Source of the DNA: Coriolopsis trogii
Taxonomy: Eukaryota > Basidiomycota > Agaricomycetes > Polyporales > Polyporaceae
Direction of reading: 5' to 3'
Assembly: GCA_020543525.1 (NCBI GenBank)
Contig: JAHYIO010000033.1
Location: 2,108,001 to 2,172,000 of the forward strand
Length of the DNA stretch: 64,000 nucleotides
A program made the translations under genes and the position numbers. Under the pieces are notes generated by a model, which saw only the letters and a list, made by a program, of their open reading frames with translations, did not search any database and had not been told where the DNA came from. Positions 8,461-21,326 of the stretch are shown here, piece after piece. Each line of letters starts with the position of its first letter. The stretch's first letter is position 1.

Positions 8461-10681
8461 TCAACCGAACTTTTTGAGAGGGTCCGATCGTCTCGTACTA
8501 CCTCGACCTCGACCTCTTCCCCGGCCACGTCCTCGTCCTCTGAATCCTCGCTTGTTGAACGGTACAAAACCGACATCTGGCGAGGACCGCGTTTCGTCAC
8601 CAGCCGCATCAGGACCAGGGACAGGTGCGATGCGTGGCAACAGGTACTTGGGGATGTGCTTCATATGCGACTGGACCCTTGTAGGATGCAACGGTTTGTC
8701 GTGCCGCAGATACTCTAGATCTAGGGGATGATCCTCAAAGTGTGCCTAAGTGAAGTTGATGTCAGACCGCACACCGTCTATCGTCGACGTGTATAAGACA
8801 GACCTTGAGTTTGTCAGAATTCAATATTTCCGTCTTCAACTCTTTGATTCGAGCTTCCTTGATCGCACTCCTCGTCACTGCCCTCAAGGCGTCCTCCATG
8901 CGATACCGAAACGCCTCCACCTGTTTCATGTCGAAGTGATACTCCTTAACGCGACTGCCTCTCGCGGCTTGCTCCTTCTCGATCCGAGCAAAGATTGTTT
9001 CGTCATGTTTGGCGCTCTCGACGCACCCCACGACCTTGTTCTTTCCCCATTGCTCCTTCGGGACGACGAACGAGAGCGCCATACCCGTCCTCCCAGCACG
9101 AGCAGTGCGTCCCACACGGTGCGTGTATGAACGTGACGAGGTCGGCAGATCGAAGTTGATGACGCAGGAGACATCCACGAAGTCGACTCCGCGGGAAACG
9201 CCGTATTCTGAATCTGCGCCACCTTTGCGCCGCTTCCGCTTGCCAGCCGCCTTGATTGCGGGGGAACTCGCTTGCTCCTTCCGTTTCAGCGACCTGAATG
9301 ATGACCCCTCGGCAGCGTCTTGAACCGTCTCAGGAGCGTCCACTGGCATGTCGTCCTCTTCGTCCGAATGCTGCTCTGCCAGGTCCGAACCCTCGTCTGA
9401 GGCAATGATATAATCATAAACCCCTTTGTTGAATTCTTGGACTATGTGGTACCTGCCATATGTCAGGTCGGTGTCGCAACACGATGACGCATTCACGGAA
9501 TACCTCGAGTTAAGCGGGAGCTCCGAATTCAACACGCAGCTTTTGATGGAAAATTGCTCGAGGAACAGCTTGAGGCGGTAACACCGGTCGACGTCGTTCA
9601 CGAACAGTATACATTTTCCTTTGATGAGCTTCAGCTTGATGATGACGTAAGTGAGCAAGAACTTGTCAATTTCAGAGCAGCTGAAAGGTAGGGGAAGGAC
9701 GTTAAGTACTGAGGGATCGCGCCAAGGCACGACATGAGAGCTGACCGGACGGAGTATTGAGTGAGATTGGCGGTCTCGTCTTCCTCCTCCTCTAGTCGGA
9801 GCATAGCCTGTAGCTGCAATCAGACCATCTCACCTGTAGAGTGGAAATATAGCTTACCGGGCTTCTCAGGACAAGACCCTTGAGCGCTTCGACGTCCTCG
9901 GTCATGGTCGCACTCATGAGATATGACTGGTACAGCTTGGGCAAGTAACCGCCGAGGAGAATCTGTCGGACGTCTTCGTCATGTCCGTACGAAAGGATGA
10001 GATCGGCTTCATCGATGACGAGAGATTCGAGTGCGCTCAATGACAAGTTCTACATCGGTCAGAACATCCCTCGGTACGCGCCCTTGTAAACAGTCACCTT
10101 TGACTGGAGCAAGGCGAGCGCCCTGGAAGGCGTCGCAATAACAATGTCAGGAATATCGGTTAGGAGCGTTCTATATGTGTGTGAGATCGGAGCAGCCAAA
10201 GGGGCGAAGCGAAGCTCACTTCTGTAGATGAGTTGTGGTTCCTGTGGTGACATTGGCCACTGTTACATCGTCCTCACAGTAAACGAGGAGAGTGCGGAGG
10301 TGGGACGACACTTGCTCGGACAACTCGCGAGTCGGAACAAGGATGAGAGCGCGGGTAAGATGCCGACTAGGTGCCTCTGAAGATGAACTCTGAGGCGAAT
10401 GAGTGAAGGAGTGTGAGGAAGTAAAGCGCCGACGGACGCACCAATCTTGCATTGAGCACCTTCTGGACAAGGGGAATGCAGTAAGCAGCTGTCTTTCCGC
10501 TCCCTGTGCGGGCTCTGGCCAAGATGTCGCGATTGTCGAGTGCCAGAGGAATTGCCTTGGACTGAACGAGGGTAGGCCTAGCGAAGCCCATGTCCGCAAG
10601 CGCACGGAGCAGCCGGGGATCGAGCAGATGGCTGAAAGACGCAAAAGTGTTTGCTTTGTCGACGAGTCGGGGGTCCGACAT
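8461..10681 (-). CDS. DBP9: DEAD-box ATP-dependent RNA helicase DBP9 (DDX56-like)
   Basis: This is a nucleolar DEAD-box helicase needed for maturation of the 27S pre-rRNA and large subunit (family knowledge). The spliced product is about 620 residues. Visible motifs in order: a Q-motif region ([17 protein letters not shown]), motif [24 protein letters not shown] (TPGR in most helicases), DEAD in [39 protein letters not shown] and [11 protein letters not shown]. An acidic and basic insert interrupts the second RecA domain, as is usual in DBP9. The tail is an RG-repeat tract ending DPLKKFG. The start is the ATG at 10681; exon 1 runs to 10442 and exon 2 begins at 10389. At least six short introns break it. 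It diverges from SNX41 across a 234-bp gap. Confidence 0.93.
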
Positions 10682-10915
10682 GGCGAAGATGGAGAGGAAG
10701 AGAGAGGGGAGAGAGAGAAGGGACAGAGGCCATTGCAAGTCGGGAAAGTGGCAGAGACGGAAAATGAGGATCACGTGCGCATACGCGTTGGCGATGACCG
10801 CATTCGGCAACCACTCTCGCACTGTCCGCGCAGTACTCGACTTGACCTTCACCATCTCTCGACTCTCCCCTCACCAAGTTTACCGACACATCTCTACCCG
10901 CATTTTCTCTCTCTC

Positions 10916-12998
10916 ATGGAAGCCTTTGAAGACGAGAACCCGTTTGAGTCTGAGCCGGAGCGTCTCCAGTCCCAGTCCGACGACTCCTCTCGCGTCGACA
11001 TATCCGCCTTCTCGTCTCCAGAGATAGAGTCTCAACCTGCCCGACTTGCTTCTCCTCCAGTCTCGCCAAACAGTCGCAACACCACATTCCCCTCTCTTGG
11101 CTCTCACAGGCAGCCACCTCCTTTCAAGAGTGACTTTTGTTGTTCTAGAGACCATTGGCTGCATTCCGGCGAGGACGTCGAGATTCTTGTGAGTTGTGTT
11201 ATATGCCAATGTCGTCCCTCGTCCCTCAATGCTCCACTTTTGTGACCCGAAGATAATAGATGCACTCAAGACTTCCGTAAATTCATCCTCACCATACATC
11301 ACCTACGTCATTCGAGCGGGAGTCAGTACCACTCTCGCTCTTTCACTAGCCTCCAACGGTTATTAACCGCTGTACAGACTGCGGAAGCACACCACAGGTA
11401 TTCCGAGTTTGAGTCCCTCCGCAACAACCTTGTCAAACTCTACCCCACCCTCATTATACCCCCCATACCCTCCAAGCAGACGATCGGCGACTATGCTGTC
11501 AAGCAGGCAAAGGCTAAAGAGGACGCAGCCATGATTGCCAGACGCAAGCGCATGCTCCAGACGTTTCTCAATCGCATCGCCCGTCATCCTATTCTCTCGA
11601 ACGAACACGTCTTCCATAGGTTCTTAGATGGCGAGGTATCGTGGGTGAGTACTGCTGTCACCCGACCACTTGGTATCTTGCTTACCCTCGCCCCTTTGTC
11701 TCAAAGACAGAAGTGTTGAGCTCCCCGCCTATCTCCCTCCTTCCGAAGAACATTCTGAAAGCACCCTCTCATCATCCCACCGACCAGACTGCATCTCTGG
11801 CATATGCTGCGCTGCCCAATCCTTCCGCCGCCCATCCGCTGCGCAGACCGGACCAACGATTCCTCGACTCGGAATCCTTCACGAACAAATTCGCGGCGCA
11901 CCTTGGCGGTCCGATGGAGAAGGTGACAAGACGGACAATGAAGCGCTGGTCCGAATTCGCACAAGACTATGCTGAGCTCGGGGCCACAATGAACGGCTTC
12001 AGCTTGAATGAAACTGGACAGCTTTCGACGGCCCTCGAGAAGACAGGCCAAGCGGTGGATGCTACATACATGTCGACTACTAAGCTAGTATGTGCACCAG
12101 CTCTCATCCTTCCTTTCCGGTTACTCACATGAATTCGCCAGCTCCAGGAGTTTGAACAGAATTGGGCTGAGCCGCTTCATGAGTATACTCAGTTTGCTTC
12201 TATCATCAAGAGACTTCTGCAGTATCGCCACCAGAAGCACGTTCAGTACGAGATGACACAGGAAGGTCTGGAAGCTAAGCGAGAGCAATTGGAGGATTTG
12301 GAAAAGAGCGAACGCGAGGCGCGAAGACTAGAGGAGGCATTGAATCAGGGACGTCCAAGCACCATACGATCATCGACATCTGAAGGACAGGAGGGGGATA
12401 GGGAGACAGACGAGAACGAAGCAAGGCGCCAGGAGGAGTCAGTATATCTTCCTCCGCACCCGGGGCCAAACCCTGTGAAGCGGAGGGCGCCGGGTAGCGG
12501 CCTGTTGAGTGCGCTGAGTTACACATTGCACGGGATGATGGACGTGGACCCGGAGACGGCCCGACGGAACTCGATCACCAAAACTCGGGAGACGATCTCT
12601 CAGGTAAGCTGCAGCAATTCGCATTACGTCGTCTCATAGGCTCATGGGCGAAACAGCTGGAGGATGCGCTGCACCTGTCCGCACAAGACCTCAAATACTC
12701 AAATTCGACAATTCAAGCGGACTTGGATCGCTTCCAACGTCAGAAGGTCGCTGATTTGCGTGAGATGGCTATCAGTATGGCGCGGAGTCATCGTGATTGG
12801 TGCCAGAAGGTGAGTAATCGTCTGCAGCATAGTACGCACGGATTGCTAAATCACTCAAAGAACCTGGAAGCTTGGGAAGAGGCGAAGGCTGAGATTGCCA
12901 AGATTCCTGACCATCCGAATCGGTCGCCGGACGAAGCAGCGACTGGCATTGTAGGGCACGGAAGACGGGACTCGATGGCGACCATTAATGGCCAATGA
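10916..12998 (+). CDS. SNX41: Sorting nexin SNX41/ATG20 family (PX-BAR)
   Basis: This is a PX-BAR sorting nexin that binds PI3P on endosomes and acts in retrieval of cargo and in selective autophagy (family knowledge). The N-terminus starts MEAFEDENPFES, followed by a Ser/Pro-rich segment. The PX domain begins at about IIDALKT and includes the phosphoinositide-binding HHRYSEFESL and LYPTLIIPPIPSK, followed by the ARRKRMLQTFLNRI helix. The C-terminal half is a long helical BAR-type region (SFTNKFAAHLGGPMEKV, then long charged helices) interrupted by a low-complexity insert around VYLPPHPGP. Fungal SNX41 and ATG20 share this layout, and the two cannot be told apart by eye. Start ATG is at 10916 and the stop TGA ends at 12998. 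Several 50-60 nt introns are present. It converges on DBP4. Confidence 0.88.
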
Positions 12999-13121
12999 GA
13001 TGGTTCAGTTGCTTCGTATTGTATATATATCACTTGGTGATCTATCCTAGCTTTCACGTTAATTCCAGGAGGTCGTGTAGCATGTTTCCCAGAGTCGAAT
13101 CGCATCGGTTTTCAGCTGTAC

Positions 13122-15790
13122 CTATCTTCTGCTACGCAACATCTTCAGAGCGAGCTCCTCCTCTTCCTCAAGTGTCGGCATTGAAGCCGCTACCCGAGAC
13201 CTCTTCGTACGTGGCTGATCGACCTCACTTTCTGTCTCTGAATCCGACGGAAGGTCAAACTCCGGGGAGACATAGCCGTCATCCTCCTCTAAGTCGGCTA
13301 CCGCAGCACCCCCCTCCTGATAACCATGCAGCCCCTTCTGATGTCCATACTCAGTCTCTAGTATGTCATTCTGAATAGGAGCCAAGACTCACCTCGCGTT
13401 CACGCTCTTTCCGCTTGCGTTTCTTTTCTCGCTTCTTCTCCTTCACTTCTGCCTTGTCGACTAAATCCACTTCCTTCAGCTTACCACGCTCAGCCTCAGC
13501 GAATTGACGGCCAGCTTCCATAGCGTCACGCTCGTCCTTGAAGACTTCCGACGCGTCTTTCATCTCGTACACCTCGTGCGCGTTACCGTCATCGTCAAAG
13601 ATGAGCTTGTTGCCCTTCTGACCGTACTTGGAGAGGGCCTTCTTCGATGCTTCCAGCTTTTGTTTCCGCTTCGAGGTGTAACCTGACTCGAGGGTCATAG
13701 TATCGTCATCGAGCTCGTGGTCTGCACGTTTGAGCGTGATGAACTCGTCGTCTGAGTCCGCATCCATGTCATCGTCGACGAGCTTGGCGTAATGCTCGGA
13801 CAGGATGTTCTGATTCTTGCGTTCAAACATACGATCGTATTTTGTCCGAACACGGCCGGGCTGCAGAAGCGTGGGTCAGTTGAGGCTGCACATATCATAC
13901 AATCAACCACGGACCTTCTCTGGACTGGGCGCACTGATGGCCTTCTTACTATCTTCGTCGTCGTCGTCGCTTCCATCGGATGACTCCGAGGCTTCGTAGT
14001 CTTCGCCACTATCCTCTTCGCGCTCTTTACTCTTGCCTGACGGCTGGGTCTGTATGACAGCTCGGGATGCATTCTTGTTTTTCTTCGCCATTTCCTTGCT
14101 CAGAAACTTGATCTTCGGCATCCCAGGGAGACCGAGAGCCTCGGAGAAACGCTCTACAGGAAGTCCATCCAACCGGAAGATCGACTTGTCCTTTTGTACG
14201 TATATAGATCGTAGATAGGACACGAATGCCTGTGGCCCAACGTCAACGGGAAGAACGCGTGTGAGAAGAGAGGACACGTACACGCTGAGCAAGATACTTG
14301 ATCTCAGGGTCCTGGAAGGCGAGTTTCTGCAGTTGATTGCGAACGCTTTGCGTCTTGCTCGCCTTGATCTTGATCTTCTGGATGTCGATGTTCTTGTGTT
14401 TGAGAGCGGCAAGCATGCCTTCCTCTTCACTGGGCATCAAGAGAAGAAGACCTTTGCCGGCACTTTGATAGCGAGCGGTTCGGCCGACGCGGTGGATGTA
14501 AGTCTCGGCATCCTCTGGGGCATCGACCTGGAGTACCCAGTCGACAGATGGAAAGTCTAGACCGCGGGCGGCGATGTCAGTGGCGAAGAGGACAGCATGC
14601 TTCATGGAAGTGAAACGCTGGAATGTAGCGAGACGAGTCATCTGCTTCTGCTTGCCATGAAGATGGAGGAGGGGGGTACCGGGATGCATCTTGCAGAATG
14701 TCTCGAAGACGAAGCGGACTTGTTTACAGCTGGACATGAAGACGAGGGTCTTGGTGTGCAAGTGGGTTTTGATGAAACTCCATAGGATATCGAGTTTCTT
14801 GTCAAGATCACAGACGACGTAGTGGTGCTCGAGGGATTTGGGAGTAGCGCCCTCGGTGAGAGTCTCGTCGATGCCTACCCGGACGGGGTTCTTGAGACTG
14901 AGTCGGGCAAGGTCGGAGACGGATTGGGTGAGGGTGGCGGAGAAGAGAAGGGTTTGTCGAGACTTGGGGAGGTGAGAGAGGAGAGCAGTGAGTGTTCGCT
15001 GGAAGCCCATGTCGAGGATACGATCTGCTTCGTCGAGGACTGCACGGTAGACTGAGATGTAGAGAGAGAAGTCGGAAGAGAGAAAAGGGACGTACCGAGG
15101 ACTTGCAGATTGTCGCATTCGAAACCGACTGTCTGGTCCATGTGCTGGAGAAGACGGCCGGGAGTGGCTACAAGAATGTTCATGCGAGAAAGTCTCTCTT
15201 TCTCGTCCTTGAGGTTCTTGCCACCAATGACGAGGCCGGCTGAGAATGAGTGATAGCCGCCTATGCTTCGGAGTACCTCGAAGATTTGGACTGCCTAGAG
15301 GAGGATGGTTTGTGAGAAGGGAAGGCAGAGAGTATTTAATAACGGGACGAACAAGCTCTCTGGTGGGAGATATGATGAGTGCACCGAGGCCATCCTGGGG
15401 GCCCCATTTTTTGCGGTAGAGGAGGTCGAGTATTGGAATGAGGAAAGCGAGCGTCTTGCCGCTACCGGTGGGGGCGGCTGCGAGGACGTCTTTGCCCTTG
15501 AGGGAGAGGGGGATGCTCTTGGCTTGGATATCGGTCATGTCGACAAAATGAGCACGTTTGAGACCGCGCTTGGTGTGCTCAGAGATGGGAAGGTCAGCGA
15601 ATAGCTTGAGATCCGCGGGGGGTTCCTGGAGTAGGTCTCAACGAAGCGGTCAGAGAGAGGGAGGGATTGGTGGACTTGCAAATGAGAGAGCGGCATTGTC
15701 GAGCTGAGCGATGGCCGCAGACTCGCTCAGTTTCTTGATCTTTTTGGAGTGCAACTTTGGCTTTGGGTTGGAGGGGCCTGCGCGAGCCAT
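13122..15790 (-). CDS. DBP4: DEAD-box RNA helicase DBP4 (HCA4/DDX10-like)
   Basis: This nucleolar helicase releases U14 snoRNA from pre-rRNA for 18S rRNA maturation (family knowledge). The spliced product is roughly 790 residues. Motifs: [79 protein letters not shown] and HRVGRTARY. The conserved post-helicase block [23 protein letters not shown] identifies the DBP4/DDX10 subfamily. The C-terminal extension is acidic then Lys/Arg-rich ([13 protein letters not shown]), as expected. The ATG at 15790 opens [17 protein letters not shown], matching the basic family N-terminus; upstream in-frame Met codons belong to the promoter region. About six short introns are present. The stop is at 13122-13124. 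Confidence 0.93.
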
Positions 15791-16079
15791 GGCGGGATGT
15801 GGAGAGAACAGCTTGGACTTGGACTTGGACTTTGGTGGAAATTGGATCAGCGCCCGTGTAGACGCCCATACACGCGCCGTGACCGAGCTGAGCACGTCGG
15901 CGTCTCCGAACGCTGACGGTGACGAGACCGTACCCCAGCCTGAGCCCAACGTTGCCAGCATCGCGCTCGACAACGACAGCGACAACGACGGCAGCCGCTA
16001 GCACGTCTGCCTACCGCTTCTCTCCCTCCTTCTCGATGCTCGTCCCGTCCGAGCCGCTTCGTTCATCTTGACAGCCAGC

Positions 16080-19005
16080 ATGGCCACGACACTCGGCCAT
16101 CCCTCGATCGGCCTCCTCCGCCCCGCGTCGTCTCTGAGCTCGTTCTCCGATTCCGCCTCTGTCTCCGCCCACAACGACCACGACAGCTCAGGCCAGCCCC
16201 GCTTCCCCCACACTCGTGCTCAGCTCGCCGCCATCGCCCGTCTCCACAAGCCAGACGCGTTCGGCCCCGACCCAGACGCAGACCAATCGTCCATCACCTC
16301 CTCCCTCGTAACACGCGTCGTTGCCCTCCTCGATGCCGAACGCGAGGACGAACTCAAGACCCTCCTCAAGGACATGTTTGGTCCCATCGCGGACGACGAG
16401 GTCCGTCCCCCACGTTCTTCCTCTCCCTTGCCAAGCTCATCCACCGCCCTCGGCTCTCTCCTCCCCAGCTCGAGCAGCACGTCCTTGATCTCATGCACAA
16501 GCATCGGGATGACATAGACAACGTTCCTTTCCTCTTCCTCACTCCTACTCGTCGTCCCATCTCTCGCCCTTCCTCTCGTGCTTCCACCCATTCCGCTCGT
16601 CTAATTCCAAACCGTCCCGACACCCCCAACTCCGCTCCCAGTTCCCCTCTCGCTATGATCTTCCGTCGTCCACACACTCCTCTCACTTCTCCTCTCGGTT
16701 TCCAGTCTCAGCCTTCCTCCTACATGTCCGCCCACAACGAGTCTCCCGGTCCCTCTCCCATCATCACCCACGCTCAGTTCGCCGTCAGTCTTCCATCCTC
16801 TCCCATGTCCTCCCCCCGACTGCTCAATGCCAAGGCATCCGAGTTCAGACCCATTCCTCGCCCTCTCTCCGCCGCTTCTTCCAATCCTGGCTCCTTGGCT
16901 GCCCTGCGCGCTGATACTCCATCTCCAGACCTCTGGGCGCCTCCATCACGCCCGACTTCCAAGTTGGCCATCGCAGCTCCTCTGACTCCGGACACGACAC
17001 TGCTTTCTAGGTCCGGAACTCCCAACTCATCCCTCCGTGCCTCTATGCGCCCGGATGATGACGACGACGACCCATTCGACCCATTCTCAGCCAGGAGCCT
17101 TCCTCGCTCTTTCCACGCCGGGACTTCCGACGACCTGCTCTGGGGACAGTCTCCCATCTCGAGCTCATCCTTGTCCGCCGACGACTCTCTCTGGCCTCAG
17201 GTCTTCGGCAGTAACATGGATCATAACGGCCGTCTTCAAGATTCTACATCCGCTCAGAATCAAGACGATGACATGGATCCCGAGGTCGCCGCCATGCTCA
17301 CTGATGGCATGACCCCCTTTGACGTCCTCAGCTCAGTCTTTGGTGCTACCCTGGCACCTTCGGAGCTTGAGGAAGCCCTTGCAGCGAATGGGTACGACTT
17401 CGAACGTGCCATGTCATGGCTCGTTGACAAGTCAATGGCGAATCATCCCGCTCCTGCTCAAACGAGGATACAGTCTGTGGGAAACCGGGTCATGGTTGTC
17501 CAACGCGACGGACACGGTGTCCGTGGCGGAAGAGCCGCTTTCCACGGCGCCCAAGGGCGAAACGGCGGCCGGTTCGTCAACGGTCGTCCCGCTCCGGGAG
17601 GCAATCGGGTCTGCAGATATTTCCTTGCAGGCGAGTGCTTGAGAGCGGATTGTCGTTTCAGGTCAGTATCAATAGATGTACTCGCCGTGTTGTTGTCACT
17701 GAACCACCCGTAGCCACGACCTGGAACGTGCTCTATGTCGGTTCTGGCTCCGTGGGACTTGTGCCAAGGGCGAGAACTGCGAGTTCCTACACCACTTGCC
17801 CCAAGAGATAGACGTGTCAGGATTGAATACTGCCATGTCCCGCGTCGACATACAGAACGGTTCACAAGAGCATAAGCAGAGTGCATCCCTCGACGAATTC
17901 CCTTCGCTCAACCAGGTTGCAACCGGCAGAGACAGCGGTAACAGGCGAGGCGGGTATGGGTATGGTCGAGGTGATGGACAGAGTTATGACCCCAGCCGCA
18001 CTCGTTTTGCCGCAGCGGTGAAAAAGCCAGCGGCTACCGCACAGCAGGTCCCGAAGGACCCGGCGACGCTGGCTGCACGCAGAGAGGCGATGGGTTCGTC
18101 GGCAGAGCCGCTCCATCCGAACACTGCCATCGTCGCGCCGAAACCGTCCCCTCGGCTCAAATTACGGCCTCCTACTCTGCTTCCTACGCTTCCTACGGGC
18201 GAGTCGGTCAACAAGCTCTACATGGCTTACCGTTCCAGGTATGTACGCTGCCTGAGTTTGCAATATATACACGAATAGCTGACGCGCCTTTAGGGCTCTT
18301 CGACTTGGTGCTGCACGCAACGCATGCTTGTCCCGTGCTGCAGATGCCTGGAGGCGTGGCGATGGGGCTGCTGCGAAGCGTTTCAGTCGCGAAGGACATG
18401 ATCTGAATGCCAAAATGGCGGCGGAGATGGTCGAAGCTGCAGGGAAGCTGGTCCGAGAGCGTGCACGCCTTGCGGAGCAGGCCGTGCGCGGGCGGGATCC
18501 AAGCTGGTCGGATGATCCAGGTGACCGGGCTGCGCGTGGACGCATCTGCGGTGCTGGCCTGGGGGTATGCCTGGGCATCGCGAGCCAGGCAAGTGCAGGG
18601 GACCCCAAGCTGTCACCAGAAGAACGCACGGAGTCGATGCTCGACTTGCATGGTTTGCACGCGGCGGAAGCCACGGAGGTTCTAGAGGAGTTCCTTCTCG
18701 CGGTATGTATCTTCGCTCGGAGCGGATTGCATACGGTTCATTGATTTCTGTGCACAGCTGGAGCGCGAGCACTTTTATGGATTAGGTACGTGTGTGCCTT
18801 GACCTGTCAGTGTTTTGTGATGCTGAACCGACCGGCAGCTTATCTCGTTGTTGGGGAGGAAAAGCACACGGGGACTCAGGATCCCGCTCGGGGTGCATCG
18901 AGGGCACGACTCGCGACGGGAGTGCGAGAGTGGCTGCACATGTGGGGTTATCCGTGGAGCGAGCGCGACGGCGTCGTCTGCGTCGACCCCCTCACGCACC
19001 AGTGA
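16080..19005 (+). CDS. CCCH zinc-finger, DUF1771 and Smr domain protein
   Basis: The product has about 850 residues and several RNA- and DNA-related modules. A Ser/Pro-rich N-terminal half is followed by a CUE-like helical segment (LSSVFGATLAPSELEEALAANG). Next come two CCCH fingers: CRYFLAGECLRADCRFSH (C-x7-C-x4-C-x3-H) and CRFWLRGTCAKGENCEFLH (C-x7-C-x5-C-x3-H). DUF1771 (ADAWRRGDGAAAKRFSREGH) then precedes an Smr domain with LDLHGL and VVGEEKHTG. Smr domains are nucleases or RNA-binding modules; CCCH fingers bind RNA. A role in mRNA or ribosome quality control is inference. The first finger's His is created by splicing, and a 28-nt exon lies within the Smr domain. The start is the ATG at 16080; an intron begins after IADDE. 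Confidence 0.85.
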
Positions 19006-19429
19006 GCTAGTGAGCAAGAACAGAAGGGGGGTGTACGCTAGCGGAGGGCAACGATGCCTGTTTACGGAATGGATATGTACGGTCTAGAGTACTGATGCGG
19101 ATTGAAATGTGCATTTACGACCAAGTTGATGAGATTATCAAACCCGGCTGAGGAGTGGTTGCAATGCAGACAGCCTGGAGGCAACGGTGATGATCCCTGC
19201 GCGCGAGTGGATGGAGGAGCTAGCGACGGTGCAGCCGACTCTCTCTGCTCTGTCTCGGACTTTGTCTCTGCCCTCCTTCACTGGCTCAGCCTGAGCACTC
19301 ACCACCGCCAGGCTCACAGCCCCTCGCCGATCGCGCAGTTCGCTTTCAAACACCCATTTCTATCTCAACCCAGGTCCCCTCCGTTTACGAACACTCACGA
19401 CCCTCGTCTCCACGTCTCTTCCCGCCATC
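19006..19429. other. Intergenic region, promoter of the coiled-coil gene
   Basis: This tandem intergenic stretch of 424 bp ends in a CT-rich leader just before the ATG at 19430. No other gene or repeat was seen. Confidence 0.5.
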
Positions 19430-20925
19430 ATGTCCGCCACCCAGTTCGACGAGCCACACTTTATGCTCAACACAGACTCTGCCCGCCCCGCATCCATTGA
19501 TCTCTCTCTTGAGCTCGAACGGCAACTCGAGGCAGAGTCTCTCCCAAACTCCCCCAATCCCCCCCGCCCGCAATCACTCGATACCAACGTTCTCGCCTCG
19601 ATCGTCACCCAACTCCGCCTCACGCTCGCGGAGACCGCCAAAGAACGCGATGCCCTCGCGGACAAGCTTGCCGAGGCCCAGACAAGGGAGGAGGGCATGC
19701 GCGAAACCCTCGAGCACGTCACAGACAAATGCATCCGCATGGAGAACGAACTCGAGATCGCTGCCAATCAGCATAAGGAGGACGAGGAGACCATCGCCAT
19801 GTTACGGACAAAGGTGGAAGAGAGCAGGTGTGTTCCTCAACCTGATGGCCGTCCTCCGTGTTCGCGCTGACCGCCGTGATCGACTTGCCCTTTCTCAGAC
19901 GCGCTCTTATGAGGCTGCAGACCGAGAAGCGGATGAGCGTCGCCTCCAACCTCTCCCTCGACCTCTCTCGCCCACCCCCTGCCCATGCGTCTCTCAGCGG
20001 TCCCCCTTCTTCCAAGCGTGCTTCGTTTGCGCCCTTGACAGGCTCCTCAGCGGGTCGCATGGGTCACCGCAGGATATCGTCCGTCTCCGACTCTGCATAT
20101 ATGCTCTCTCCCTCCGCGCATGGTAGCGGCGACCCGTTGTGGCCTCCTCCGTCGTCTCCCAGATCCCAGAACATTGCAGAAGACCCCGAGTCGACCCCTA
20201 CAGTCCCGCCTGCCCATAGCCGTCGCGTTTCACTCTTATTCGGGCGTGGCGCCACACCGCAGCTCGAACCGCCTTCAGGCGATATAGAGGCAGAACTGCT
20301 CCGCAAACAACTCCGCACCATACAGCAGCAGCTCGATGACGCCAAGCGGGAGCTCGTCGAGTCGCAAGAGGCTCACGAAGCCTCAGAGCTCTGCGTGCGC
20401 GCGTTGCGTACCTTCATCTCCGATAACAATGTTGGAGTCCCCTCGCGGATTCAGACCACCGCCGCCCAGGCAGGCCCGACCACCCCATCGCACTCGAAAC
20501 AGCCGAGTGCCGCCTCTCGATGGGGCTTCAGGCTGTGGAACACGGCCGAGAACGACCCGATCAAGGCGAACACGCCTACGTCGACACCGACCTCGGCTCT
20601 CCCACATGACTCTGGATTCAACGTCTCAACTCCGAGCACAGCAGTACCCGCACGCAAGTTCAGCAATTTCTTCAGCACCCGGACAAGTGTCTCTTCGACT
20701 GCATCCTCACGGCCAGGGTTTGACCCGGTACATCAGGAACCAATGTACAATGGGTCGGACACGTCGTCGCTGGCTGACTCCTCCGGACCTATCAGTCCTG
20801 CGTCTGAACAGCTCCAATCGAACATGGGCGATTATGGTGACAAGCAGCGTGTTACAGGAGAGGACACAATTGCACTCGCACCGCTAGACGGCGGGTCAGA
20901 GGTTCCGATTGCGGCAGTGGCATAG
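19430..20925 (+). CDS. Coiled-coil protein of unknown function
   Basis: No family is recognised. The product has about 470 residues. After a short N-terminus (MSATQFDEPHFML) comes a predicted coiled coil covering roughly residues 50-135 (VTQLRLTLAETAKERDAL and following heptads). Exon 1 ends in VEESR. A single intron of about 70 nt follows; splicing leads into RALMRLQTEKRMS. The rest is Ser/Pro-rich and low in structure, with a second short coiled coil near LLRKQLRTIQQQLDDAKREL. It contains many potential phosphosites (SP/TP). It may be a scaffold or cytoskeletal adaptor, but this is only inference. The start ATG at 19430 is the first in a clean frame behind a pyrimidine-rich leader. Confidence 0.7.
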
Positions 20926-21326
20926 TATACGATTCTCGCATTAGGACATGGGTTTTCATTGATACCTTGATCTGTCTGTTCTCTGTACATGTTGGAACTG
21001 TACTATACATTACTTGTGGTAATTGCATAACGACGGATTTATGACACACAGTACTTACAGGAGGAACATGTCGCGTGTCGCGGCCCGTGTTCAACGTTCA
21101 GCTGCCCCTGTGAGCGCCGTACATATGTGTACACACCCTCGAACTCGATGTGCGTGCGCCTGTAATTGGATTACTGGTGGCACCTCCTTCAGATCCCCTT
21201 CGAACCTCTCGCAGACCCAAGCATCTTGTGAGCCTGTCTCATTGCACGCGACGTGCATTAGAAACGACTGACACGCCTATTTTGTGACCACTAGCGGACT
21301 CGAGTACTACTGAGTGGCGTATCGAC
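20926..21326. other. Intergenic region
   Basis: 401 bp between tandem genes. No gene, repeat or clear regulatory element was recognised beyond the expected 3' and 5' flanks. Confidence 0.5.

Noticed and set aside
10403..11245. 280-residue plus-strand open frame across the DBP9/SNX41 gap
   Set aside because: Its first part is antisense to DBP9 exon 1, and its last part is in frame with the SNX41 N-terminus (MEAFEDENPFES). SNX41 starts at 10916; no domain exists upstream.
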